DNA of 64,000 nt from Halisarca cf. caerulea (GCA_963170055.1 CAUJGJ010000001.1:1637501-1701500); one strand, 5' to 3'. Positions 1-12,941 are shown, counted from the stretch's first letter. The notes: generated by a model from the sequence alone, not told the origin. Numbers and translations: made by a program.

Positions 1-297
1 CGAACTAAAGAAACCTAACTGTTGAAGAATAAGTCAGACCTACAGCATAGTTGCTCATGAGATAACAACAAAGCTGATTAGAGGACTAGTACAATATGTG
101 CGTACATACACCACAAGACTGGCTTCAGTCCATGTACTGTACCCTAAGGTTGGCATCTGATAAGCAATACAGTTCAGTGAAGTGCACAGACGCACCAGAA
201 TCCACTGACATTACAAGATAAATGTCCACTGCTCTGCTACAAAACATCTAACGGAAAGAGGAACAGTCAGTCACAACAGGTTTGGTGGAGCCAAGGT

Positions 298-300
<3 letters not shown>

Positions 301-340
<40 letters not shown>
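301..340. repeat. (AC)n microsatellite
   Basis: Pure CA/TG tract. It lies 4 bases inside the intron that follows the minus-strand exon at 410-345, so that intron starts with a GT-repeat run. Confidence 0.95.
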
Positions 341-341
<1 letters not shown>

Positions 342-344
342 AAC

Positions 345-940
345 CTTGCCTGGCTTCAGAAAAGGGAGCAAGGAAAACACTCCTCTGTGTTTCAAGAACA
401 GCGTCTTGTTCTGTTGACACGCACACAGTGGGTGGGGAAATTAAGAGCAAAACAACACTTAACCAACAAAACACCCACACATACATGTATACATACACAA
501 CACACATAGAAACGTGTACACAAATAACAGTACACTCAAGTATATGTCCACCACACACTTAGAACATGTAAACATTGTACATCAGTGTACACACACAGAA
601 CAGTTACACAGAAATGAGTAAACATACAAAGTGTACAGCAGGAACTGCATAGGCTCCTGCCCACAACCAAAATGATACTGCATGTACTTTAATGTCAAAG
701 ACACATAAGACACATGATGTTGGTGGAATCAAGCTGCTCACAAGTGCACGGGTGTGGGCCACTGACACAGAGTGTTTGATGCAATGTAGAGTGTCTAGAA
801 GTTGGGTAAGCCGGATGTGGCGCATTCTTTGCACACACGTATGTACATTCACCTTCACACCCCAAACACAAACACATGTGCAGATACACACACAACACAC
901 AATAAACATACCATATCATCTAAATTAGTGTGGTAAGCTG

Positions 941-993
<53 letters not shown>

Positions 994-1006
994 TGTGCGT
1001 GCATGT

Positions 1007-1050
<44 letters not shown>

Positions 1051-1532
1051 ACGTGTGTGTGTGCGTGCATGTGCACATGTGTGTATGTGTGAACAGACAC
1101 TTACGAAAACACCCCTATCTCGAGTTCCAAGAACAGATTCATACAGTACACTAAAAACACAATACCATGGTTGTGTGTTGTGTAAAGTGCATTACTACAC
1201 ACTTCAGTTACATGTATATGTAGTGTAAGTATTGGGATCTACGACGGCACACCAGCAATCTCAGCTATACTAGAGGGTATTTTCAAGGGTAAAATTTTCA
1301 TGGATGCTAAAATTTGGATTATTCATGGCAAAAATTTCGTGGTTCACACCAGAATGAAATTAAAACTTGCAGTAATACTAACTTCTGTGAGTAAATATTC
1401 CAAACCATGACAACAATGATGTTTTCACCCCTAGAATATACCCGCCATGTTGTAATTACAGTATACTGGAGAAACAGTGGAATGTGGTTGGCATTACACT
1501 CTATATACAATACACGCACACCCACACCCACC

Positions 1533-1580
<48 letters not shown>

Positions 1581-1671
1581 TACACCCACACACACATATA
1601 CACACATACACACACACACACACACACACATATGTGCGCACGTACATACGCACACATACACACACACGCAT

Positions 1672-1751
<80 letters not shown>

Positions 1752-3067
1752 ATACACACACACACATACACACACATGCACGCACGGACAACACTGTAAC
1801 TACTGTACACAGGAACATGTGGACACTAACTGGTATGGCCTAATACCGTAGAACAAAAGTCAATCCAGTGTTAGACCATACATACTTTATCTATCACCTA
1901 CGGCTAGAGATACTGTACAGTAGCGTAGGCTGCTACTTGGCTAATCGCACATCCTAATACATTCGTGACATACACAACAAAGATACTGCTAGTCTGCTAT
2001 CAGAGTACAACTATTACACTAAGCCCATATCCCTATTCCGCCATATTGTTTCCATGTTATCCCTAACATGGAGTACTACTGCACTCCTGAGCACATACAC
2101 GCATGCCACCTCTAGTACAAATAGGCACACTTGCAGGCATGGCATATCTGGTGTGGTATACAGCTTACTATGCATGTATATCCATGGCACTGTACATAAC
2201 ATTATGTGTGTGGATTGAAAATCCGTAAGCATACATGTACACACATGAACACATCCATAAAGTCCACATTTTTGCTTCTGTCATTTGTTACATACACACA
2301 ACCATCACCAAAACATTTCATGGTCTGAATGAGTACACCCTGCTCATGTGCTATATATAGAGACAGACTTACATGGTCACTGGATAGGTCTTCTTGGAGA
2401 ACATCAAACACATACGCCAGGTGATCAGCTGTGAAGGAAGCCCAAGCGTATACTAATTACTAGAAGCCTTGTCTACTCTCTTGACTGTATACCGAAAGTA
2501 GAGATTATCTATTACTGGCAGCCCACCTTGCAAAACTGTCCTCAAAGCTATCAAGCAAGCAAGGACTCTCAAAGGGGCATCTTCGCTCTGGCAGAAACCT
2601 TTGTTCACGGCCAAAGAGGAGAGCGGGTGGTTTGGCTGACTGCTGCCTTTGGTGGTGTGTAAACCAAGCATTATGTTCCCTATCCTCCTCATTGTGGCAC
2701 TCAGAGGGCTCTTCTGCATGGTGTGGGGGTAAGTGCAAATTGAATAGAATGATTCATTAGAGAACACACACATATATATGGGCTCATGTTTCCATTAGAA
2801 AGTCATCAAAGATTAAATAGAGGGTTTTCAAGTACTCAATTGTCGACAGATTATAAAATATAAGAAAATTTGATAACTGCTATAGCGCAGTGATCACTGT
2901 GACCTCACCATGCACATGACTATACAGTATACATATGCATATATTATACGTACATACTGTAAGTAGTTTAACAATGATAAAGGGACACAGATAGTGGCAA
3001 TTGGTTCATTGGCTGCTATCGGATTGTGTTGGTTCTAATGATAGTTATGAAACTACAATTCTATTTT

Positions 3068-3129
<62 letters not shown>

Positions 3130-4368
3130 ATAGGCTTGCACTGTTTAGTCTCCTTGTTTGTTCACCTATGGGCAATTATGTACACCTTTACATGCTGAAC
3201 ACATTCAATCAGATCCTCACATATATGTACTTCAGGAAATGTACATACATAAACACTAGCAACATGAGTCCATTCAAAACATATACATAATACATACATT
3301 CAAAGACATATCATGAACCTAGTCTGGCCTGCTACCATCCCCCCCTAGTGCATACGTGGGACAGTTGTAGCAGGCCAGACTAATCATGAACCACGGTGGT
3401 TTATGGTGGGATGATGTAGAAAAACATGGCTGCCCATACATTAGGGACGACTGTATTTTTGCTAAGAACTCATGAATAAATAGACAAAATCTTACACACC
3501 CCGCACATACTGTATGTACAACTACGCACACACTTCTGCAGTGATCATGTGCTTATGCAGTTTGCAAATACACTTTAGCAGAACCTCTCACACCTGGGCA
3601 GCTTGGGACCAAGGGGTGTTCGCAACTGTGAAAGTGGCTGCAAGTATGAGGCCTCTAGTAGCTACATATGTAGATGTTGAGACATTCCACATCATACCAT
3701 ATGTGCTTTAATTTTCGCGGGGTGCATATTTCGCGGATTTTGTCTTTTAGCGATTTTCGCGTTTTAATATTCGCGGACGGCCATGTTTTGCCATTGCACA
3801 AGAGCCCGATCTAAATTTTCGCGGGTCTAAACTTTCGCGGATGGCTTCCAATCCGCGAATACCGCGAATATTGAACCACGCGAAAATTAAAGCGTATACG
3901 GTATCATATTCTCACTGTTCTTCAATTTAAAGTAGCCTCTGGCTAAAGGCCTTCCCAGTTTAAATAAGTTTCCTATCCTATCCTAACAGTGACAAGTGCT
4001 TTCTACCAGTCGTTTTAGCTAATTTTACACATGCACATACACCACATAGCACAGCTAGACCAGTAATGTAATGCACATTAGCACTGATAATAGAAGTAAG
4101 TACATGCATGAAAACACTGCCCGGTTGAGTGAGGTGCCTGTAACTATGAGGGCCAGCTATACAAGGTTCTGCTGTATGTGCAGACTAAGGGAACACATGG
4201 TTACATATACGGATCAAGGTGCTTACAAATTAGTACATGTGTGCATACACTAGGAGGTGTATGCTGATGTTCATAGGTAGTAATATGCACAATGGTCAGA
4301 TGTATACACGCATGTAGGCACACATCCAAGCATGTACACATGCACCTATACCCACACACATACAACAA

Positions 4369-4436
<68 letters not shown>

Positions 4437-5281
4437 CACACACACATATGTGCATACCTGCAAGCCTCCCAATGACTGCTCCAGCAAGCACCAGTGAACA
4501 TGATGTAAGAATTGTCGCTGAATGACCACGTGACTGTGCTGAACATCAACCAGCACTTCTGACAGAGATGTCAACACCTGAACAAGTGTTCAAGCACACA
4601 CACACATACATAATTGCACACGAACAAGCAACACATGAGAGAGCAAATTGCAGTACAAGAATTTGTGTAGGTACATTGTACTAGTCACTGACATAAATGT
4701 GAGTTGATACAAAGTTATACATATTGACATACTGACAGTCCTGACTTGTACCAAACTAATTTATACATCAATTGAATAGCAGCTCTTGGGAACTTGTACT
4801 GTGCAAATGCATGTAGCTTACAGCTACCAGCCTAAGCAGCTTTCAGCTACCAGCCCACACAGCTTAAAGCTACCAGCCCACACAGCTTAAAGCTACCAGC
4901 CCACACAGCTTAAAGCTACCAGCCCACACAGCTTTCAGCTACCAGCCTAAGCAGCTTTAAGCTACCAGCCTAAGCAGCTTTCAGCTAACAGTACAGAGTT
5001 ACCTTTACTACAGCAGCACTGCTCACAACAGTCTCACAAAGTATCAATATACTATTGGCTATGTGGAACGTGAATGTGATATTTACACAATACAAAAGGA
5101 AGAACATGTGGAGAGTTGCACAATGGCTCATACAAATGTATGCAGCAATAAAATACCTACAGACACAAGGTAAAATGTATATACACAGCTACGTACATAT
5201 GTGCACACGCACACATGTAAGTATACGTACATGAGCAAGTACACACATGCACATACACACAGACACACATACAGTGACACA

Positions 5282-5360
<79 letters not shown>

Positions 5361-5757
5361 CTTTGAGCATCTGTCACTGATATCTGCCCCTGAATCCCTC
5401 CTAGTCTCACTCCAATGATCACTGCTCCCTGGCTCTGTAACCCACTCCAGAAGAAGACCAAGGGTCTCAAAGGGTAAGCAGACAAGACCTGGCTTCCTGG
5501 CAGACTTCTACATAATTGAATAAAGAGCACACATTATTGGGCTGGACTTCATAAACAACACCTCAAGGTCAGATAAGACTGACCACAAGTGACATGCTAG
5601 GAAGGCTGAGCAAGCAACAGCTGCAGTTGGACATGGGCTAATGAACTGTTTATTATGCTCACCACATGGCAACCAACCCAACCACAGAAGAGGCAACTTA
5701 TTATTATCCCAGGATGTCTTTACCAAAGGGAAGCAATTACTCAACAATATTCGCATT
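345..5757 (-). CDS. Multi-exon gene of unknown function, apparently all-helical protein (partial, both ends open)
   Basis: Exons were found by joining open stretches with splice sites and matching phases, in order on the minus strand: 5757-5663, 5620-5562, 5507-5361, 4577-4458, 2713-2527, 2428-2373, then, after a probable missing exon, 826-688 and 410-345. Phases agree across the first six (1, 0, 0, 0, 1 after each exon, then 0) and across the last two (0). Donors include GTGAGC, GTATGC and GTAAGT. The joined protein is rich in Leu, Val, Ser and His, for example VLACLIALRTVLQ, AYVFDVLQEDL and LTQLLDTLHCIKHSV, which suggests amphipathic helices of HEAT/ARM type. I do not recognise the family. 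Neither the start nor the stop codon is seen. Several introns begin with or contain (GT)n tracts. The gene lies head-to-head with R1. The exon chain is moderately certain, the function unknown. Confidence 0.5.
943..1090. repeat. (TG)n microsatellite, imperfect
   Basis: Long TG tract with scattered interruptions (CG, CA). No coding support: frames through it are open only because the repeat lacks stops. Confidence 0.95.
1514..1786. repeat. (CA)n microsatellite, compound
   Basis: About 270 bases of CA-rich sequence with CCCA, TACA and GCAC interruptions and one pure block of about 70 bases (1670-1742). It lies in the presumed intron between minus-strand exons. Confidence 0.95.
3068..3126. repeat. 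(CA)n microsatellite
   Basis: Pure CA tract of about 58 bases in an intron of the minus-strand gene. Nothing else is supported from about 2720 to 3700. Confidence 0.95.
3706..3902. mobile_element. Fold-back element built on TTCGCGG motifs
   Basis: The left end reads GCTTTAATTTTCGCGG and the right end is its near-perfect reverse complement, ending CGCGAAAATTAAAGC. Between them are several TTCGCGG or CCGCGAA units. This is a short inverted-repeat (MITE-like) element of about 200 bases with no coding capacity. Sequence just after it (3930-3985) resembles the SINE-like tail at 33690-33730. Confidence 0.65.
4371..4447. repeat. (CA)n microsatellite beside a splice donor
   Basis: CA tract of about 65 bases. 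The minus-strand exon at 4577-4458 ends about 10 bases away, so the tract forms the 5' part of that intron. Confidence 0.95.
4812..4990. repeat. Minisatellite, about 24-base unit
   Basis: Roughly seven to eight tandem copies of a unit containing AGCTTAAAGCTACCAGCC or AGCTTTCAGCTACCAGCC, spaced by CACAC or TAAGC. It is intronic to the minus-strand gene. No open frame suggests coding. Confidence 0.9.
5283..5354. repeat. (CA)n microsatellite beside a splice donor
   Basis: Pure CA tract of about 70 bases. The minus-strand exon 5507-5361 ends 7 bases to its right, and its donor merges into the GT repeat. Confidence 0.95.
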
Positions 5758-5789
5758 CTGTGTAGACAGAGAATTACTAGGATACAAGA

Positions 5790-5790
<1 letters not shown>

Positions 5791-5851
<61 letters not shown>
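5791..5851. repeat. (CA)n microsatellite
   Basis: Pure CA tract upstream (on the minus strand) of the acceptor for the exon at 5757. From here to 6292 I see no supported exon. Confidence 0.9.
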
Positions 5852-5854
<3 letters not shown>

Positions 5855-6292
5855 GTACATGCATGGATGAAAATGGAAGATGGCAGCATAATAACTTTAG
5901 CAAGCTAAATATCACAGAAAATTCCTACACTTGAGCAACCAACATCTGACTACACCTATACTTGCAACATTTGCACAGTCTAACTTCAGACATTAGCATG
6001 GACAGGGAAGATCCTTTTACAGAATATGGTACAGGAAGGACAATAATACTTCCTCCTAAACGGTCAGTGAAAGGCCTATGAAAATATTGATAAGTGCTGA
6101 ATAGGCTGTGATGTGGTGCTGTGATCCCTTGCTAACAGAATTATTTTGACCCTCAAATAATGTCATGCGACATCAACAATATTCACGAGGTGTTAATTAG
6201 ATTCATAGACAGGGAAGCCCTTCATGTGCAGCAACTGATAAGGTAACACTATAGGAATCAGCACCCAGTACTGTGCTGGAGAGCCTCACAAA

Positions 6293-9200
6293 ATGTTGGA
6301 GAAAGTGGTTGTGCTCTGTTTTGTTGTGGTTGTCCTGAACCCAGGTGAGTGAGTGGTCTTGAAGGGCTGGACAAGTTAACCAGTTCAAATTTACTGTAAC
6401 AGCCAATGATTTCTCTATCAAATTTAAATATGATAGTTTTCCTAAACCTGCAGTGCATGTGGACAGCCAAGAAGTCACCAAATCTAATGGTGAGCATTTT
6501 TTATACTCAGAGAGAGAGAGAGAGTGTGTGTGTGAGAGAGAGAGTTTTTTTTAAGTGGAGATGGTGTGGTACAACATATAAGAGACAGCTCATACAACTC
6601 AGCATCAATGTACACATATATAGTAGTGAAGAGCTGCGAATTGAGGGTAAAACATGTGGAAGTCTGTGTAAAAGATTACACTTGAACATTTGATAGCGGA
6701 CACTCTGTAATAAAGACAATTAATCTCTCTACAAAGGACAAAGCTTGAGGTCCCAAATATTTTCTACCAATGCACGTTTGCTCCCAAAGAGGACAACCTC
6801 CTTACAAAGGACAAACTAGAGTTCCCTAAAGTGTCCTTTATTCAGAGGTTCCATTGTGTTAGTTAGCTGGCAGCAACTCCACATACAGTACCTTTTACCA
6901 GACTAGTGGCAATTTGAAATGTAATATTGCTTGAAAACATACATGCACATCGATAATCCCTTCTCTCCCCACCTTAGTGACTGTGGTCCTGGATGTGTAC
7001 ACTCCCACTTCTACACTGGATAACAACACTACTCTACAATTGGGGAAAACCTGCATCCTCCTCTGTAGGACTGGAGGACTACCACATGGGACAGACTACA
7101 ACTACACATGGACATGTCCTAACGGACCTTGTACCATTGGACAAGGAACAAACACCAACAGAGACACTTATGGGGACAGACTCTTACTCAACATACTCTC
7201 ATACAGTGATGCAGGGACATACACCTGTCAAGTTAGACTGGCTACAACAGGCCAACTACTGGGAATGGATCAGTTTACCCTCAGAGTGGAAGGTAAGGTC
7301 CTGCATGAACATACATACTATATAATGCTAGAGGTGGGGAGAGGGGATCAGGGTAATCTGAATTTTGATAGACTCCATTCGCACTTTGTGTGGTCTGTGT
7401 ATGCACCATACTATGTCCTATGCCAAAATGGTTTGTGGATTGGTGGAAGGCGGGGTGGGTGTGCTGGGCAGGGGTAGAGTGGGTGGATGTGCTGGATAGG
7501 GGTAGAGTGGGTGGGTGAGTGTGCTGGACAGAGGTAGAGTGGGTGGATGTGCTGGGCAGAGGTAGAGTGGGTGGATGTGTTGGGTAGAGGTAGAGTGGGT
7601 GGGTGTGTTGAGCAGAGGTAGAGTGGGTGGATGTGCTGGACAGAGGTAGAGTGGGTGGATGTGCTGGGCAGAGGTAGAGTGGGTGGATGTGTTGGGTAGA
7701 GGTAGAGTGGGTGGATGTGTTGGGTAGAGGTGAGTGAGTGGGTGTGTTGGGTAGAGGTAGAGTGGGTGGGTGTGTTGGACAGAGGTAGAATGGGTGGGTG
7801 TGCTGGGCAGAGGTAGAGTGGGTGGGTGTGTTGGGCAGAGGTCTGTAGAGAGAGGGGAAACGATGGCTCCACAGATAAAACCCCAACTTGATAAATGGTA
7901 ATAAACCATCTTAGGAGGCACTATCAGACCAACTGCATCAATGCACACACAGTTAAGATGTTGTATCAATAAAGCCCAGGTCTTACAGTGTGTTGGCTGG
8001 AAGAACAGTAAGTGAAAGCAGTACTTGTTATACATACGAACAACTGCATTGCTATGGCCTCCATACCTCACGGGTGGAATGTACGGGTTCTGTGCCCACA
8101 CACAGTACATGAGCACTACATAGCACTGGCCTACACTGAAGACAGGTGGTGTGCATATACAAAAGAACAAAACTTTATTGCACTTCTATAAACACTAGCA
8201 TGCATGTGTACTATTCACGGTCCAGCAACACAGCCCACAGCAGAAATGCATAAATTGCACAGTATACCCAATGCACACACAGTACATGCATATTCCATGA
8301 CAAACTAGATGCATTACTACAGTCACAACTAGTGTACGCAATCGCAATATGCGTATGTACATAATATATGTATGAATAAACACTGGGTAAAGTGCCGGTA
8401 ACCCCATCACTTTGCATGTATGTACATGCATTTATGATTATAGTGTTGATTTTGGAATTGCTCCACAATCGCCAGATATCAAATCATTTCAGCACTACAC
8501 TATACACGGTCAAGACAGTGGAGATGTGTTAGCTAGTGTGACTTAAATTACACCCGAAACAGGCATACACTAAAACCTGTCTATAATGACTGTTCAAGGG
8601 ATCAAGTACAGTAATGGTGGTCTCTGTAGACAGGTGGTCCTTTTACGGAGGTGTTTTAGTACAACTGAAGTGGACAATGAACCAGCCACTGCGGTCTCTA
8701 TAGACAGGTGGTCTTTATATGCAAGTGGTCTTTAAGACAGGTTAACAGTATATACAATTATCATAATTATCATGTTTACATGTAGGTTATGCATGGAGTC
8801 AGACCACAAACCAGACTTATTTACACGGTCATGTAATTGACAGTTGCTTCTTCTACCTGCACTCAGAGCGTGTGTTATGTACTCCTCATTCTCCTCCTAC
8901 AGGTGGTATTGTCCTCCACAGTGGGACCAACCTCATTCCAAACAATGACTTCATCACTAGTCTACAAGACATCACCTCTAGTACAACCATCACCATACAA
9001 TGTACTTCACACCAACAACCTCATTGGAGGGGACCCAATGGACAGACACTATCAACAATACAAAACAACACACTCCATCAGATCCTCAATGGGAACACAT
9101 CAATACTTACTATTGACACTAACAATCTCAACAACTTCACTAATGGAAGGTTCTCCTGTGACACTACACAACACACAGCTAATGTCAACCTGTACATTGG

Positions 9201-9440
9201 ACCAGGAGGTGAGGGGGGATATATCAACACGCTGAACACTTACTCTGTATGCTTTACCTTAAATAAACAAACAAGTGTGTATACGTACATATATGGTGTG
9301 AGATAAAAACTCCACATGATTGTCATACTGTAAGTATATACCTATTTCACTATAGAAGTTTGCATCATGTATAGTGTAAACATAACCATTATGTATACTG
9401 TCTGTCTGTGTGTGCGTGTGTGCGCGTGTGCATGCGTGTG

Positions 9441-9492
<52 letters not shown>

Positions 9493-11575
9493 CGTGTGTG
9501 TGCGTGTGTGTGCACATGTGTGTATGCGTGTGTGTGTGTGCGTGCACATATGCATGTATTTGTTTGTATTGGCACATGACTGTGATTGTGTGTATTCACA
9601 CTATAGGCATGCATGCACTGTGTGCATGAATGTAGAGTATCATATGCAAGTGTACCATTCATGTGTTTACATGCATTGAGACAAACATACATGTGTCAAT
9701 GCACAAGGAAAATCAATGAGTATTTCTACAGTTACAGAAGCTTATCTAACCTGCATGGGGAGGCCTGTAGCCAAGGGGCTACTACTCTAGGCAACCAGTC
9801 AACACTCTACATTGCTACACATGTACAGTACATAAATGGAAGACATACAGCCTATACATAGCAGTGTAGGTAAAGTGAATATTGCATGCAATATATGCAT
9901 ATATAGTACAGTATGTGGATATTTGTATCCATTGCTGTTGATCAAATACACAAAATTCTCAATTGCTGACAGGGAATCTAACAAAACCACGGATATCTGG
10001 GAGTGCTATAGGTAATGAGTTCAGGATCTCACCAAACCTAGGTACAGTTCGTCAAGCGGAAAGGTTCATCATAAGCTATGAGCATCAAGATTTCAATGTA
10101 CCCCTCAAAGTGGAGTATCAAGAGGCAGTGGTCACTGGAGAGAACATGTGGATCATCAAAGACATCTACTCCCCTGGAGTAAGCTACCTGGTTAAGATAT
10201 GGGCTGTCCAAGGCAGTTTGTACAGCAAGGAACCAGGTTCATTGTCAGGGCACTTGTTACTAGCACAAGGTGAGCACAGTTTGTTCAATATACAGTACAC
10301 ACTGTACCTTCTTACACACAGTCACTGTATTCGTGACACATCTAAATATATACAGTATGTCCATACATGCACATGTACACTACTGTATAGTAGTGCCTCT
10401 TTTGAGGGACCACCCTCGTGAAAGACCACCTCTTTTGTAAGACCAGCCTTACTGGGAACATTGCACATATGTCCCATACTAAATTTCCCCTCATCAGAGA
10501 CCACCTTCCGCCTGTCCCTAGGGTGGTCTCTCAAGAGGTACTGCTGTATAAGAACCCGTGAAAAGTGGTCTCTCAAAAGAGGTGGTATCTGACAAGAGGG
10601 AACTTAGTATGGGGCATACACACATTTGTGACCGGTAAGGCTGGTGTTACGACAGAGGCAGTCTTTCACTAGGGTGGACTGCCAAAGGAGGTGCCACTTA
10701 CATCCAGTCCCCGTACTGACTGTGTCTATGCTTGATGATACTGAATGTGTTGTGCCTGATTTCCACAGCCTCTTCGAAACCGCGATTTACCACAATCACA
10801 AGACGATTGACACATGTGCTGGAGGTCAACTGGATACCACCAAAGCAACCCAATGGACCAATTCTATATCAACTCAACTATGGAACAAATACCACACAAT
10901 TCACTACAGTTGATACAGCTGGTGATGACACCTACTACAACTTAACTGGACTACAAAAGAACACAGCATACTACATCAGAGTGGTGGCTGTTAGCTATAT
11001 GACATTTCGTAGTGAAGCGAGTACAGAGGGAGAGTGGATTGCAGTCAGTACATTAGGACTACCTCGTGAGTGGCAAAAGTCGCACATTTCATAGCATTAA
11101 AGTGTTACGGCTATTTAGAGCAAGCAAACCCTCTTACATACTCCACTTCCAACAACAGACTTTCATGCACTTACAGTATATGCATAAAAACACTCAGGTT
11201 AGCAGTTGGACCCACACAAACAGTACAGTATGTACGTATGTACTGAGAGACACACACTGTCTTACTTGTGAATGTAACTTAGCAGTTGGACCCACACAAA
11301 CAGTGCAGTATGTACGTATGCACTGAGAGACACTGTCTTACTTGTGAATGTAACAAACACCTCAACCATCCACTCCATTCCTCTTAATACAGGTATTATA
11401 ATACCAACAAATGTCACTACTACATCTACAACACCAAGTGGTGAGTACGTACACACACACACGCGCGTGCACATACGCATGTATGCATGCACACGCTCAC
11501 ACAATGTCATACATACACACACACACACGCATACACACACACACACACACACACACACGTATACACACACACACG

Positions 11576-11637
<62 letters not shown>

Positions 11638-12941
11638 CACACACACACACACACTTCCTTTACTATAAAAGTAATAACTAGCAGTACCACAGACTAAACC
11701 ATGGTTCCACATTCATTTGCACAGAGGACAGCACGGCAGTCGTAGTTGGATCTCTTGTATGTGGCTTTTTACTGATGGTGGGTCTAGCAGCGTTTGCAGC
11801 AGTACTAGCACTGGCTGTGAAGTACTACAAGATGAGAGCACTGGGAAATGTCTACAGCGTACCAGACTGCACACTTGAGGACCACTACGAAGACATGTCC
11901 AAGTACAAGTGTGAGAGGCTGGAGGAGGGGATCTACGACACAGTGGACGATGAGTCCATAACTGATGGCATTCAGCAGGAGAGGGTCTACCAGGAGCTTG
12001 TCCTGGAAGGGCTGCAGAGTGGCCCATACGCTCACATCTACAACACTCCGAGGAACAGTACCACACAAGAGGAGGCCTCTCCCTCACCACAGGTAGAGTT
12101 TAAGCCTCCACCTCGAATCAGCAGGTACATACAGAGAGAGACACCAAACAGGAACAGCAGTGGTCAACCAGTAGAGACACCAACCAGGAACAGCAGTGGT
12201 CAACTAGTAGAGATACCAACCAGGAACAGCAGTGGTCAACCAGTAGAGACACCAAACAGGAACAGCAGTGGTCAACCAGTAGAGACACCAACCAGGAACA
12301 ACAGTGGTCAACCGGTAGAGACACCAACCAGGAACAGCAGTGGTCAACCAGTAGAGACACCAAACAGGAACAGCAGTGGTCAACCAGTAGAGACACCAAC
12401 CAGGAACAGCAGTGGTCAACCAGTAGAGACACCAACCAGGAACAGCAGTGGTCAACCAGTAGAGACACCAACCAGGAACAGCAGTGGTCAACCAGTAGAG
12501 ACACCAACCAGGAACAGCAGTGGTCAACTAGTAGAGACACCAACCAGGAACAGCAGTGGTCAACTAGTAGAGACACCAACCAGGAACAGCAGTGGTCAAC
12601 TAGTAGAGACACCAACCAGGAACAGCAGTGGTCAACTAGTAGAGACACCAACCCGGAACAGCAGCAGTCCAACAGGAGAGCCACCAACTGGGAACAGCAG
12701 TGGCCATTTTGGAAAGCCACTAACTGGGAACAGTAGTAGTCCAGTGGAAGCGCCACTAACTAGAAAAACAAGTTATATACCAGAAGAGCCACTAACTGGG
12801 AACGGTAGTGGTCAACCAGAAGAGCCACCAACTAAGAACTGTGGCAGTCCCCCAGGTATGTCACAGCTGAGGAAAGTAGGTGATTCCCCTTATTCTTCCC
12901 TCAACCATGATATACATCACCACTCAGTGCTCACTGAGTAG
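6293..12941 (+). CDS. R1: Ig-Ig-FN3-FN3 transmembrane receptor with 12-residue-repeat tail
   Basis: Exons: 6293-6344, 6454-6489, 6978-7292, 8903-9208, 9973-10269, 10769-11065, 11393-11440, 11725-12941. All junctions are phase 1 and give 855 codons. The signal peptide is a run of Val/Leu after MLEKV. Ig1 has a Cys pair, the core Trp and the DAGTYTC motif. Ig2 has C...W...FSC. FN3-like 1 is clearly divergent from the other copies. FN3-2 keeps the W-PP and YYIRVVAV signatures. The membrane segment begins about residue 456 and is unrelated in sequence to the R2-R8 segment. The tail has YSVP, YEDM, YDTVDD, YQEL, YAHI and YNTP, then about 14 tandem [12 protein letters not shown] units and degenerate ones. 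YDTVDD is shared with the other tails. It is probably a surface recognition or adhesion receptor. Ligand and signalling partner are unknown. It is the outgroup of the cluster. Confidence 0.8.
6511..6544. repeat. (GA)n/(TG)n mixed microsatellite in R1 intron 2
   Basis: Short AGAGAG and GTGTGT runs after the mini-exon. No other function is visible. Confidence 0.7.
7440..7848. repeat. Minisatellite in R1 intron 3
   Basis: About 13-14 tandem copies of a roughly 30-base GT-rich unit containing GGTAGAGTGGGTGGATGTG. The minus strand stays open in all three frames (Thr/His/Pro/Leu/Tyr-rich), but this follows from the repeat and has no splice or start context. Confidence 0.95.
8573..8742. mobile_element. 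Short inverted-repeat element (MITE-like) in R1 intron 3
   Basis: The ends read AACCTGTCTATAATGAC and, inverted, GGTCTTTAAGACAGGTT. Internal GGTGGTCTCTATAGACAGGTGGTC units resemble the other GAGACCACC elements in this window. No coding capacity. Confidence 0.5.
9409..9545. repeat. (TG)n microsatellite in R1 intron 4
   Basis: TG-rich tract with CG interruptions. Confidence 0.95.
10381..10552. mobile_element. GAGACCACC inverted-repeat element, copy 1 (R1 intron 5)
   Basis: Starts with TAGTGCCTCTTTTGAGGGAC and ends with GGTCTCTCAAGAGGTACTG. Sister copies lie at 42064-42246 and 53420-53596, with the same ends and the same internal CCCATACTAAATT block. A second degraded half follows at about 10560-10690. 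Confidence 0.7.
11505..11655. repeat. (CA)n microsatellite in R1 intron 7
   Basis: CA tract beginning about 65 bases after the stalk-exon donor at 11440. The intervening bases are also CA/CG rich. Confidence 0.95.
12139..12850 (+). repeat. 36-base coding tandem repeat in the R1 tail
   Basis: About 14 near-identical 36-base units encode [12 protein letters not shown] with only P/L, T/N, S/N and T/I swaps. Four to five decayed units follow (GNSSG, GNGSG, KNCGS). Because 36 is a multiple of 3, copy changes keep the frame. The unit offers repeated basophilic-kinase-like RNSS sites on the cytoplasmic side. Confidence 0.95.

Noticed and set aside
855..1228. Long open frames of Cys-Val or His-Thr repeats on both strands, here and at the other CA/TG tracts
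   Set aside because: They exist only because a CA/TG repeat has no stop codons. There is no start context, splice logic or conserved flank.
2014..2244. Possible extra minus-strand exon (FVLEVACVYVLRSAVV)
   Set aside because: The region needed to link the exons at 2373 and 826 may lie here, but no acceptor and donor pair with the required phases (0 in, 2 out) was found.
7281..8170. Minus-strand open frames (His/Thr/Pro/Leu/Tyr repeats) in R1 intron 3
   Set aside because: They arise from a minisatellite, with equal openness in several frames.
12118..12756. Minus-strand open frame rich in Leu, Val, Cys and Trp opposite the R1 tail
   Set aside because: It is the complement of the 36-base coding repeat. 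The periodicity in threes keeps the opposite strand open.
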